From Branchiostoma lanceolatum (taxonomy: Eukaryota; Chordata; Leptocardii; Amphioxiformes; Branchiostomatidae): a stretch of DNA of 64,000 bases. Below the pieces are notes generated by a model that was not told the DNA's origin, made no database searches, and saw only the letters and a list, made by a program, of their open reading frames with translations. The position numbers were made by a program, and so were the translations under genes. Below are positions 42,130 through 52,310 of this stretch, piece after piece. Positions within the stretch are counted from its first letter, which is position 1. Each line of letters opens with the position of its first letter. The stretch is taken from contig NC_089724.1 in NCBI RefSeq assembly GCF_035083965.1, positions 30,464,435 through 30,528,434 of the forward strand, given 5' to 3'.

Positions 42130-42455
42130 TTTAGTGGCAAATACAGACAGGTTTGGTCCAAGAGTCAAGCAATATTCTGGAGGAATTTTGGAATTTTTTT
42201 GGGGAATTTTTCCCACAACGTTAGATATTGTCTTTAGGCCCTACATTGTTTTAATGAATTATGGCTTCATTTGAACGTTAATGGCTCGTGTGTTCTTAAT
42301 GTGAACAATAGGAATGATAAGTCTGTTATGTAGATAAATCATGTAGAATATTGAAGGAAACGAACCATTTGCGTCTGACCAGTATATTTTCTAGGACCCC
42401 AAAATATGATGATAGCCATCTGGCCAAACCGGAAGCTAGCTATAGCATAATCAGC
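42130..42455 (+). repeat. Dispersed repeat, copy 1
   Basis: Shares with 50730-51358, in order, CTTTAGTGGCAAATACAGAC AGG, GTCAAGCAATATTCTG, ATTGTCTTTAGG, AGATTATG-like and ATCATGTA-like words, GGAAACG, GACCAGTATATTTTCTA and ACCATCTGGC-like then CGGAA. The copies are clearly related but diverged. No termini or coding region could be defined. Confidence 0.55.
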
Positions 42456-43683
42456 TTCACACGGCTATAAACCACTATCCACAGGTCGTGCGCAGTTAGT
42501 TGATTTGATTTGATTGGCACACGTGGGGCACTTAACATACTATCATGCGGGTCGTGACCCACACATTTCAGGACACTTAGTAAAACGTAGGCCCTACAAG
42601 TCAGAAACCAATAAATACGATCTAATGAAAAAGCAGAATGCCGTAGAATACGACCTAACTATCAGTCCTCATCGGTAGTCTGGTATATTTACTAGCCGCC
42701 ATGATGTATACTTGTCTGCAGCCAGGTCCAGACGTCTCAGGTGAGACTAATGCTTGCGTTACAACGATACTAATCTTATTAGGTCAGATAACCAATGGAG
42801 TGAAAGACTCTAGAGTGCGGTTAATCTCATCAGACAGATGACCAATCCGGAGTGGCATCACCCATGACAACCAAAAGTGCATTTTTCCGACCAATCACAA
42901 ACCAGAATATCCTGACAACTGACCAATCACAGGCCACTGCGTATAGCGTGGTGACTTTGTGGCCTTTGCACTACCTGGAAAGGTTCACTCTTCGATCGAC
43001 TACCAGCCTGGCAAGGTTGATCTGTCTCCGTCTCCACGAGACCCGCTTGCCGCCCTTGATCTGAGCATCCGCGCCCCGATTGGCTCACTCCCCGTGTTTG
43101 ATGCACCCTGCCTTGAGCACAAGTAACGTTACACCCGTAAGGTTCGTCCATGTAGCACCAAAGAGGTTTTAACCTCCTTGGTCGCGCGGTTCTGCCAGCC
43201 GTAAGAGTCATGGATGAACAGTAGGAGCCAGTCCGTATGCCATCGATATGAAGTATGGCGTGATGCCTCGGCCTTTCCCACGACATTCGACAGTAAGTAC
43301 TAGTACTTCTCGATACTGTACTGTGTGACTAAAGCGTCTTTTTAAAGCTGCGTTTAGCGGGACGACATGAAGCTTTATGTAACGTTAAGTTTGTAACAAT
43401 TCACTATGTAAAAAGTTTTCTGATTTGCCTGAACGACACAACGCAAACTTTCAACTGTATAGGACATCTCTTTGTTCTTTGAAATTCATGCGTCTGTGCG
43501 GGACCTAAGCATTGAACAATGCTTTGCAGAAAATGTTTGTCGCTCTAACATGGTTGGAACTTGGAACGTATTTGTTTGTTGGAAAATTTGGTCAATGTAT
43601 GCACTTTTAATCTCAGCTGCCCACAATTGTATGTCATAATCCCCCTTGTCATGCCATTGGACTAAAATCGTTTGTTTTGCAGC

Positions 43684-44650
43684 AATGGTGATGGGGCACC
43701 ATTGACTTATATGTCTGGAAGTGCGCACAGTGTTACGTAAGTGCGAGAAGGGCAGCAAGTATCAGTAAAAGAAGCTTCTTTGTAACAACATCCAGGGCCT
43801 AAAGGACACGCCGCATTTGACAAGGTGAGCATTACCTGTGATGCATTGTTTGATAGCTAGCTCTGCTTACCATCAGTTGATGTTGATAGGATTCATTATG
43901 AAAATGGATCTGTAATTACTTATTAGGCATGTATAATACGTGCATTTGCACTGGTCCTCAGTTTAATAATCCTGTGTTTGAATTTTTGGTCATGCACAAA
44001 TTTTGTCACAGGTGTCAAGTTCTAATTGTATTTCACACATTTCCAATACCATTGGACATCCCTTGAGCCTTTTGTGTTTGTCCCAGCTGATGTCTGTGAG
44101 CACATCCTGACCCTGCTGCAGAACTTGAAGAGAGTGAAGACAGGAAATTGAGGAGACTGGATTAACACCACTGTGAGTAGAATCTGTATAGCTTGACTTA
44201 GAAGTCGGTCATCAATTTTACTGTAAATGCATTGAAGTTTGCGTTGTTTAAATTTCGCAATGGGGAGAAATTGGAGTGTTCTCGGTGGTTTCGAACTTTA
44301 AGTTGAAACAATAGTAGCGCTTCAGAAACCAAGTTAGTTACAAATGCGTCTTGTTAGTGTACAACGTACAGTACAGTACTTCAAGTAGACAAGGGGCTAG
44401 GAGGGAATAGAAAATTCATGATGATTTGTAGTGGTTTGATTAGAACAAAGCAAGAAGACGTTAATCTGGATGTTTTGTCCTAATTCCTGTGTAATTTGTC
44501 TTCTCTCAGGACTTCTGCTGAGAGGTCATCGTCCAACGCCAAGTACGCCATCTCCACGATGACGTCCAGAAGACCGGTGCTCGTGTGTTCGACCTGCCAG
44601 AGGACTGACATGTGACAGGCTTGATGGGAAGTTATCAATTTGTGATGTTG
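43684..44650 (+). ncRNA. Possible spliced transcript with three exon-like segments
   Basis: Three segments have good splice borders: 43684-43825 (TTTTGCAG / GTGAGC), 44088-44170 (TGTCCCAG / GTGAGT) and 44513 onward (CTTCTCTCAG). The reading frames are short and interrupted between segments, and none matches a protein I recognise. They could be exons of a non-coding RNA, a decayed gene or chance. Very tentative. Confidence 0.18.
44220..44310 (+). mobile_element. ACTGTAAATGC-type MITE fragment
   Basis: TACTGTAAATGCATTGAAGT, TTGCGTTGTTTAAATTTCGC, AATGGGGAGAAATTGGAGTG and TTCTCGGTGGTTTCGAACTT match the left half of the 8708 family. Confidence 0.5.
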
Positions 44651-44659
44651 CATTGATAG

Positions 44660-44985
44660 CTTTAAGCCTTTAACTGAAAGTATGATTCCCTCCGTGTAGT
44701 TGAGACATTGTCGGCAGTGCTAGTCACAATCTTTTGGTTGGTGGTAGGGTGCTTGACGTTTTTTGTTGACATCCTCAGTGGTGTTGTTGGTAGGGGGTTT
44801 GGGCATTTTGTGAGTGGTAGCTGCTTTTGCATACAGCCAGCTTCAGCCTGTTTCTGTGGTGTATAGATCCAGTGTGTGACTGGTTCAGTTCCTGTGATTG
44901 TGTTAATGGCTGAGATTGTTAGCGGTGTGATTGTGAAGTTCACAGTTTCCAAGAGAGGGGATTTTCCTGGTTCTGTTAGCTTATG
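44660..44985 (-). mobile_element. Penelope-like retroelement fragment (minus)
   Basis: The minus strand encodes LTEPGKSPLLETVNFTITPL followed by TISAINTITGTEPVTHW. This resembles the conserved L-T-x-x-E-K-S...LNF-TP-IP...I...E segment found N-terminal to the reverse transcriptase in Penelope-like elements. Only a small piece is present. It is an old, inactive fragment. Confidence 0.5.
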
Positions 44986-45310
44986 ACTGCTTGGATTCTT
45001 CTACCAACTGTTGTCCTTTCTGTTTATGTGGTGGTATTGGGTCGTCGGGAACCTAGACCATTACGTAATTTGCCTTGTGTTGTCGCATCTTGGAGTCCCG
45101 AACCAAGACTACGGCACAGGGCCAGAAAGGAAGGCAGGTGGTTGGAGAGCCTGAGTAGTTGTGAGCTAACAGAACCAGGAAAATCCCAGATCTCTGAAAC
45201 ACTGAATTTTGCAGTTACTCCGAGAGCAATCCTGGCCATTGGCATAGTTACAGTAACTGAATTTGCCATACATCGGGCATATATACCGCAGAAATAGGAT
45301 GGAGCCCTGT
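44986..45310 (+). mobile_element. Penelope-like retroelement fragment (plus)
   Basis: The plus strand encodes LRHRARKEGRWLESLSSCEL then TEPGKSQISETLNFAVTP and AILAIGIVTVTEFAIHRA. It matches the same Penelope-like segment as 44660-44985 but in the opposite orientation, so the two fragments diverge from about 44985. Fragmentary and inactive. Confidence 0.55.
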
Positions 45311-45825
45311 GTGCAGAAGTAGCCATTGCTTTTGAAATGTCGTAACTCCTCATCATCAACTCTACTCAGGGTGTCATCAAAATGTGCTCAACACCTTGTC
45401 ATCCATTAAGAGGTCATGATCTCTCTGCTTCCAATGCTTCAGGTAAATGTACATTTCTAGGCTGAACCTAGAACTGAAATGATAATCACAGATCAGGTTA
45501 ACTTCCTGCCACGCCCCCATCAGTCTGAAGATGAAGTTCATGTCAATGTCGTTTTTTTGGAATGCAAAGTGTACACTTTACAGCAATCATGTATACATGG
45601 ACATTGTACTATGTTATGCTTGCTTTTTTAAGGGCACATTTCAAAGCTTGCGGGACCGACAAAAATGATATAAAAGACAGCAAAACACACAAATTGCAAA
45701 AAAAGTACTTGTTACCATAAATTATGTATATTCTTCATATGAATTTTTTTTGTTTTCTGAAACATCCTGGTCGGGCCCTGTCTTGGAAATGTGACCTAGT
45801 AACCCTAGCTAGGGTTACTAACTAG

Positions 45826-45893
45826 GTTCTAGTTAAGCTTACTATGTGTTACTAACTAGATTCTAGTTAAGCTTACTATGTGTTAGGTAGGTT
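45826..45893 (+). repeat. Two-copy tandem repeat, about 34-bp unit
   Basis: TACTAACTAGGTTCTAGTTA followed by AGCTTACTATGTGT is repeated almost exactly (GATT for GGTT in the second copy). A preceding CCCTAGCTAGGGTTACTAAC suggests a third, partial unit. Confidence 0.8.
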
Positions 45894-46072
45894 CAAGTTT
45901 AATTTTTCTCTCGTATTTTCTGTATTTCTTGAGATTTAGTAGATGTTGATCATCATCATATCGGGCGGCTTGCCCGGACTTATGTTGATAATGCGCATTT
46001 ATGGTAAAGAGGTAGTTTGTAGCCATCTATTCAAAGTCCAATTGTAATTTTGGCTACTTATTTCAAAGCTTA

Positions 46073-46289
46073 GGCCACACCAATTTAATGTCTTGGTTAA
46101 CGGAATTTTAAAAAAAATGCTAGATTTGAAAATCAACATGAAAACAGAATCTCAGAGGAAAGTTTGTATTTTGGTACAGACAGTTTCAGTGAGTGAACAG
46201 GGTCAGGTGTAAGTTTTCACCTAGGCCTTCTGTTTTAATGATGCTCATTAAAAAAAACCGTTAACCAAGAAATTGAATTGGTGTGGCCT
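46073..46289. mobile_element. Harbinger-type MITE, 217 bp, TTA target site
   Basis: The ends GGCCACACCAATTTAATGTC and, on the right, GAAATTGAATTGGTGTGGCC are inverted, continuing with TTGGTTAACGG and CCGTTAACCAA. Both flanks are TTA (46070-46072 and 46290-46292). A 3-bp TWA duplication with a GGCC-type terminus fits PIF/Harbinger non-autonomous elements. Confidence 0.8.
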
Positions 46290-46307
46290 TAGGCTCATGT
46301 TGGAGCA

Positions 46308-46310
<3 letters not shown>

Positions 46311-46355
<45 letters not shown>

Positions 46356-46409
46356 AACTAACACTCACATACTAATGCACACACACACACACACACAACA
46401 CAAACACAC
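46311..46409. repeat. (CA)n microsatellite
   Basis: Long ACACAC runs interrupted by AAACACAAACTAACACTCAC, starting 20 bp after the Harbinger-type MITE. Confidence 0.95.
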
Positions 46410-46994
46410 TAACACATAAACTATCTGACAGTAGCCACTATTCTACAAGCAGAAGTTCGGCTTGGCGACATAAAGAAAACGGGACAGAAAAGAAAGTCCG
46501 ACAAAAAAAGCCTAAACGCGTTTTAAAAAAACCCAGCCGGAGCCGACCTTTGCTTGGAGAGTAATGTGCCACTGCACTGTCAGACTTAATGAACGTTTAC
46601 AACAACTGTTTTGTTTAGAAGATAAGAATGTCCTTTGTATCTATGCGCATACTGAAGGCAACGGTAGTCAAATTATGTACTGTGACAGTGTTTTGATGGC
46701 ATCAAAATTTGTAGTATTTGTTCTAAATGCTATGAATTTGATTGCCTCTTGTTTACATTCTTCGCAATAAGGTCTTTTGTTCACGCTTTTCTTTTATATT
46801 TGTGGCATCTGCATGTATCTAGTTGTACAAGACTGGCCACCTTGTCCAACAAAGATACATCAGAGCTTTGTGATATTTTCCCCAGTACACTATGCATTCC
46901 TGTTTTGTAAAAAAATGCAATCAAATAAACTGTTTAAAATGAAATGTGTAGTTACTTCTTATTTACTATTATATTTTTTAGAGATATCAAATTC

Positions 46995-47300
46995 TCCCTG
47001 CCCACCCTCAAACTGGTATGAAATCGATGTTCCCTCTCCCTTTATCCTCTCTGACGTGAAATGGATTTCCATCTCCCCTCAACTTCACCTCTCCCACCCA
47101 AGTCCTTGTGAAATGGATGGTCCCTCCCTTCTCAGACCCTTAACCCATGTCAAATGGATGGTCCCTCCTTTCCCAGACCCTTACTCCGTGTGTAATGGAT
47201 GACCCCCCTCTCCCCTTCAGACCTTCCTTCCATATGAAATGGATGGTCCCGTCCAAGACGAATGAATGGTCCTTCCCTTTTAAGACCCTCAACCCCATGG
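46995..47300 (+). repeat. Degenerate minisatellite, unit about 45-55 bp
   Basis: A recurring GTGAAATGGATGGTCCCTCC core followed by TTCTCAGACCCTTAACCCAT-like sequence appears six to seven times with considerable drift (ATGAAATCGATGTTCCCTCT; GTGAAATGGATTTCCATCTC; GTCAAATGGATGGTCCCTCC; ATGAAATGGATGGTCCCGTC). Open frames over it on both strands are by-products. Confidence 0.75.
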
Positions 47301-48844
47301 ATGCAATACTCTTTTTCCGTAAGGCGTAGACGGCCTTTAAAGAAAGCCATCTATTATCCGATTATTTTTTTTTTAGTGTCAGTCACGTTATTTGCAGCGA
47401 GGCAACCAGATTTTAGCGTAATACGTAGGTGGTTCTTTTGAATTTAGCGTAAAGCGTTGTAGGGACCAGTACCCCATGCAGACCCTCTAATATATCATAC
47501 TTGTACCAAGGAGTTTTGTTTAAACTTCCTTGCATCTTCGTACCTATCCAAATCGTTATTTGAGAAAAGATAATTGACATGTTGCAATGACTAAGAAGCC
47601 GATGACGATAATGATGATAGATGTACAAATTATAGCATGTTATTGCCAATATGAAATGATAATGAAAACTAACATTGTGCTGAGTAGCACCGCCTCCAGT
47701 GTTTTCACTGGACCTGGCCAGATATATTTAAGTCAGCCACAGACATGTCCCTCATCACATGACTGTTCTTTCTGGTCTGCCTCACACGTCTATTAGCATG
47801 TTCCGAACAAACATACACGACAAAATCCAAACAAACGCAACAAAAGCGTAGGTTGACTTTTAAGTTTGAAAAAAAAGAAACAAATACAAAAGCTTGACTT
47901 TTGGTTTAAACGATACAACCAGTTAAAACTTGTTGAAATTTACCGAACAGCGCCAAAGTGCTTTGTTGGCTGGAGTTTTGAGTCTCGCGGGTAAAATTTT
48001 ACCAGCCCCCGCACGAAAACCGTTAAAAAACTTAAGCACTTTAATGGCATAGTGAATTCCTTACACTTGGAAGTGTTGAACACTTGGAAGTGTTGAATAA
48101 TATATGTTTATTCAACAAGACAAACAAAAAGTTGGCCAAAGGAAAAAGGTCGTTGCTTTTAACTGTTACTTTGATGATTTAGTATTAGGCCTAGTTGATA
48201 TAATCATATGGATGACATCCTTTGGGATCCATAAAGATTGATGTGAGCATGTGAAAAAAAAAGTTTAGCCAAAAAGTTTTTTAATGGTCGGTTGGCTACT
48301 GTGAATATTAGTTCCAAAACTTCCTGATTTGAACGATTATGAATAATTTGGTACTTTGAAATTACTATCAGCATCAAACAGCTGTACAAGGTCTAGTATT
48401 TGTTACGACATTCCTTTTTTGTGTTTTGTCACCTTCGCGACAAAACACCATGTTATCGCTCTTACCTTGCAGGGCTGCTGCATGGTTCAACTAACCTCCT
48501 TGGTTCAACACTGTCGCACACCATATGACCTTATATGGCAATACCTTCCAAAATCGTTGTATAGCCGTTGCCTTATATGGCAAGGGAGGGAGCAAGAAAA
48601 ACCAGACAGGCTTGATTTGCATGACACATAGGAGGGCGACCGCATGTAACTGCTACAACTGTTCGAAAATATCATTGCATTGTGGTTTCGGACTTTGATG
48701 TCCTGAAAAATGACCATATTACATCTATACCACAAGATTGCAGAAGAAGAAAAATGATTTCGTCAAGAAAACGTCCAAAAATCGACATAAATAATACCAT
48801 GTAGTGAGGTTAAAGCATTATGTACAGAGACGCATACTCCACAC

Positions 48845-48920
48845 TACAACTTAGCTCAACTGGTAACGTCGTAGTAGTTCGGATCCGGAAGATCCGGGAT
48901 CGAGTCCGTGAGTGGATTTT
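48845..48920 (+). mobile_element. tRNA-like sequence (SINE head or tRNA relic)
   Basis: ACAACTTAGCTCAACTGGTA resembles a D-arm/A box and CCGGGATCGAGTCCGTGAGT a T-arm/B box. Arm pairing is incomplete and no mature tRNA with a convincing anticodon can be drawn, so a functional tRNA gene is unlikely. Confidence 0.35.
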
Positions 48921-50729
48921 TTTCTTGTTAGATATTAGATATCAAAAATATATATTAATATTATATCAATCTATCAATATCATACTTATGAATATCATAT
49001 TTCTATTTTTTTATTGATAAATAAACAAATATTTTATATTCGTTACTTTTGAATATTCATGTAATATATACAAGGCCTTTGTCTTATGAACAGGACTTCA
49101 TAGATTCCGAACCCGGCATTCGAATTTTTCTGTTCATTGTAATGGAAAATACCGTGCAGCGGCTCCTATGCGCGGTAAGATGATTCTTGCAAAACACTCG
49201 CCTCTTAACTTCTATTCCCGATGTAAACAGAGGCTCTTGATATTGTTTGCAAAACAGCGATCCTTTGTTACAGTAGCAAATGCTCCATTGTTCAGTATCG
49301 ACTTCATTCAGACAACACGGACGTGGAAAGTGACGCCGCTCGGCACAAAAATATGGGAATTTTCATGAATTTTAGCAAAATTATCCAGGAAAATAAGGAA
49401 GCAATGTTGTAAATGCGGAAATCATAATAATAGGGATGAGGTAGCTGTTAATTGGTTTGAACACTTGTTTGACATTTGGTAGTCATTTTAAATAGAACCT
49501 TAGCTGTTGTGAACTTCTATTTCACTTAATTACCATAGTGCTGATGATTCAATGGTGCTTATGCAATATTATGACATTAAAGACCATGCTTGTACTATAA
49601 AATCACCCAATAAATTCGGCTAACGTAAACCAGGGTCAGTGGGTGGTGGCCTGGCTAAGACCACCACCCAAGATACTCTAAAAAAACTTTTGAAATTTAG
49701 AGATAACAGGTAAGGAATTGATGTATGATTATACATGAAGAAGTTATCTTTATGTAACCCAGAATATAAATGACAACACTGGCTAAAATACCATGCTCTG
49801 TTTCATGTGCAGTTCTGCCTTACAAGTTCCACAGAGCTCCAGTCTATATAACTGACTTTTAGAATACCATGTAGGTACCACAGCTGCAAGTCATACTTGT
49901 AGACACACAACTATCAGGCATTTGAATTCAACTGTGAGGAGGGCATTTCCAAGTTGCAATTATACAGTTAGACACTTTGAAACAACTTTGACAGGCTGAT
50001 TTGAGAGTTTTTATTTGAACACAAGGTTGATTTTGTAAAAACTGAAAGTTGTTTTGACTATGTAACTTTGTTTAAGTCAGTCTGTGTCATTCTGTATGGT
50101 TTCATAATGTTACTTTGAAAACCAGTAGAAAAAAATATTTGAATCTTGTTCACCAGTATTATGCTAATCTTCTCCTGCCTTTGTTTCAAGCCAGAGACAG
50201 TCTGGGATTTTTATGTGTTTATGTAGCTATGGGGGCCAATCCACCTTTCAAACTGCAGCAAGGCCACAGTGGGAAGCACTTCCTGAATAAGTTTATTGGA
50301 TCTGTCCCCAGGGTTCAGAAAAAGGATTTTTAAGGCAAATCTACTGAGTAAGAAGCATACTTGTAAGTGGGCAAAATCAAAAGTGCCTGGAAGTCAAATT
50401 CATTCACCTTTATTGATATACAACATTGTAGGGTCAGCTACAATGTTACAGATTTTCAAAGATAAAACCTCTGATACATAAAGTAACAATAATTTACACA
50501 TGTTGATATTAAGTGCTAAAATCATTAGCAGAGTCGGCTACAATAAACTTCAGTAACTTCCTTTGGCAGATTTTACTTAAAAAACAGGAGAAACCATTGC
50601 ACACTTATAAACCAAGGGGGTTAATTTCCTTGCCTAAACGTGGACAAAACACCAGCTTTTTTTCAAAGCTCTTGTTTTACATCTGCTTGGAGACTGGATG
50701 GATGGATGGATAAATAACTAGCTAGCTAG

Positions 50730-51358
50730 CTTTAGCGGCAAATGCAGACAGGTGTGCTCACAAAGTCAAGCAATATTCTGTAGGAGACAACACCAACATT
50801 GCAATTGTCTTTGGGTACCAGGTTCTTTCACTAAAGTTTGGCTTTCTTTGAACTTTCATGTATTTGATATCAAGAACAGGAAAGATCAGTCTATTGATCC
50901 TTAATTAAATAGATTATGAAGATCATGTAAGGAAACGGAAGAGCTTAGTACTACACACCTTCATGTTATCTCTGTGCCATAAAGAAAAATAAAGATAAAA
51001 ATTGAGGATACGTTTTCCACTATCCCCATAGGCGCAGATACACAGAAAGGCACTGTCTGGGTCGCATTACTGCTATAGCATATATACCAATGAAGTTTTT
51101 ATCAGATAGCGCTCTTGATAAAGAAGCTGTGCTATTAGTAATACCAAGGGTGTGTTCGCAGCACTCAACGAACGGGTATGTCTGGAAATAATAAACTTAA
51201 GATGGTGCATATCTATAACACATTCATAGCAATAGCCAATGAATCTGGATCCAAAACTAAGGAGAAAGCGTGCATTTGCGCTTGACTAGTATTTTCTATT
51301 AAATATAACAACCATCTGGCACAAACAGAACCAAAGCCGGAAACGCTAGAGGATCAGC
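50730..51358 (+). repeat. Dispersed repeat, copy 2
   Basis: Longer copy of the repeat at 42130-42455: CTTTAGCGGCAAATGCAGAC AGG, GTCAAGCAATATTCTG, ATTGTCTTTGGG, AGATTATGAAGATCATGTAA, GGAAACGG, TTGCGCTTGACTAGTATTTT and ACCATCTGGCACAAACAGAA. It carries about 200 bp more in its middle than copy 1. Confidence 0.55.
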
Positions 51359-51383
51359 GGGGGTTTGCATTATTCAGACTATT

Positions 51384-51414
51384 GTTGTTGTTGTTGTTGT
51401 TGTTGTTGCTGTTG
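51384..51414. repeat. (GTT)n microsatellite
   Basis: About nine GTT repeats, 70 bp before the large CCAT microsatellite. Confidence 0.9.
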
Positions 51415-51481
51415 ATTTCAAAGATAAAGTAGCACGAGTTAAATTACGATCTAGTAAGCCAGCGAGATAGCTATATCCATA

Positions 51482-51845
51482 TGTCCATCCATCCATCCAT
51501 CCATCCATCCATCCATCCATCCATCCATCCATGCATCCATCCATCCATCCATCCATCCATCCATCCATCCATCCATCGATCCATCGATCCATCGATCCAT
51601 CCATCCATCGATCCATCCATCCATCCATCCATCGATCCATCGATCCATCCATCCGTCCATCCATCCATCCATCCATCCATCCATCCATCCATCCATCCAT
51701 CCATCTATCCATCGATCCATCGATCCATCCATCCATCCATCGATCCATCCATCCATCCATCCATCCATCCATCCATCCATCCATCCATCCATCCATCTAT
51801 CTATCAACCTACCTACCTACCTACCTACCTACCTACCTATCTATA
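51482..51845. repeat. Compound CCAT/CTAC microsatellite, about 360 bp
   Basis: Dozens of CCAT units from 51484, with interspersed CGAT variants (ATCCATCGATCC blocks), ending in about eight CTAC units and CTATCTATATAT. It reads open in several frames on both strands (IHPS / MDGW polypeptides), which is a by-product of the 4-bp period. It lies about 200 bp before the 5S array. Confidence 0.97.
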
Positions 51846-52037
51846 TATCAGAAAAGTTCAAGTTTGTTTCAAATGTCAATAAAACCAATGAACAGGACGT
51901 CGCAGTTAGAAAACCCCATACACAGTCCCTTAGACCAATTTACTTCGCTGCTACGCGTGTGTCCCTCCGTATTTTTACCGCGTTAGTTATTCGGCACAAA
52001 ATAGACCGTAAAAAATTTGGAAACACCACCTGGTAAG

Positions 52038-52098
52038 GTCGAGTCCGGTCAGTACTTGGATGGGAGACCGCCTGGGAACACCGGATGCTGTAGGCATC
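52038..52098 (+). pseudogene. 5'-truncated 5S rRNA gene at array edge
   Basis: Matches 5S rRNA nucleotides 61-121 exactly (GTCGAGTCCGGTCAGTACTT to GTAGGCATC) and is in register with the next unit. Nucleotides 1-60, including most of the A-box of the internal promoter, are replaced by unrelated sequence ending CACCTGGTAAG. The C-box GGATGGGAGACCGCCTGG remains. Confidence 0.92.
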
Positions 52099-52141
52099 TC
52101 TTTTTATTTTTTTTTTCCTGTCAATCATTCCATTTTTTTTC

Positions 52142-52147
52142 TATAAG
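52142..52147 (+). promoter_or_regulatory. TATA-like element at -30 of the 5S gene
   Basis: TATAAG lies 30 to 25 bp upstream of the first complete 5S gene and recurs at the same place in every unit. Upstream TATA-like boxes near -30 assist TFIIIB placement on 5S genes in several invertebrates and fungi; here the role is inferred from position. Confidence 0.5.
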
Positions 52148-52171
52148 TAGCCTAACAAAACTGTAGCTTTC

Positions 52172-52292
52172 GCCTACGGCCATATCACGTTGAATACACC
52201 CGATCTCGTTCGATCTCGGAAGTTAAGCAACGTCGAGTCCGGTCAGTACTTGGATGGGAGACCGCCTGGGAACACCGGATGCTGTAGGCATC
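52172..52292 (+). rRNA. 5S ribosomal RNA (first complete copy; 55 complete copies in all)
   Basis: The 121-nt sequence starts GCCTACGGCCATATCACGTT and ends GATGCTGTAGGCATC. Its terminal helix GCCTAC/GTAGGC pairs perfectly. Diagnostic 5S segments are CCCGATCTCGTTCGATCTCG followed by GAAGTTAAGCAACGTCGAG (loop B/A-box region), GTACTTGGATGGGAGACCGC and CTGGGAACACCGGATGC. Transcription is by RNA polymerase III from an internal control region (A-box about 50-64, C-box about 80-97). The product is a structural RNA of the large ribosomal subunit. Further identical copies start every 194 bp; the last complete one is 62648-62768. Confidence 0.98.
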
Positions 52293-52294
52293 TC

Positions 52295-52310
52295 TTTTTA
52301 TTTTTTTTTT
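52295..52310 (+). terminator. Pol III terminator T-run after 5S gene
   Basis: TTTTTATTTTTTTTTT begins two to three bases after the 5S 3' end, a strong Pol III stop, repeated after each gene in the array. Confidence 0.85.

Larger units (their letters stand above)
45311..51480. other. Gene-poor region with repeats
   Basis: No conserved protein exon was recognised on either strand. The listed repeats and the tRNA-like sequence occupy part of it; the remainder is AT-rich unique-looking sequence. Short open frames (for example 46564-46770 and 50115-50333) have no family features. Confidence 0.55.

Noticed and set aside
46777-47202. 141-residue open frame
   Set aside because: Its second half translates the degenerate minisatellite and the first half has no family features.
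48845-48920. Functional tRNA gene
   Set aside because: A- and B-box-like words are present, but the arms do not pair well and no convincing anticodon loop forms.
51374-51986. Long open frames of IHPS or MDGW repeats on both strands
   Set aside because: They are translations of the CCAT tetranucleotide repeat, open in several frames at once, with no independent coding signal.
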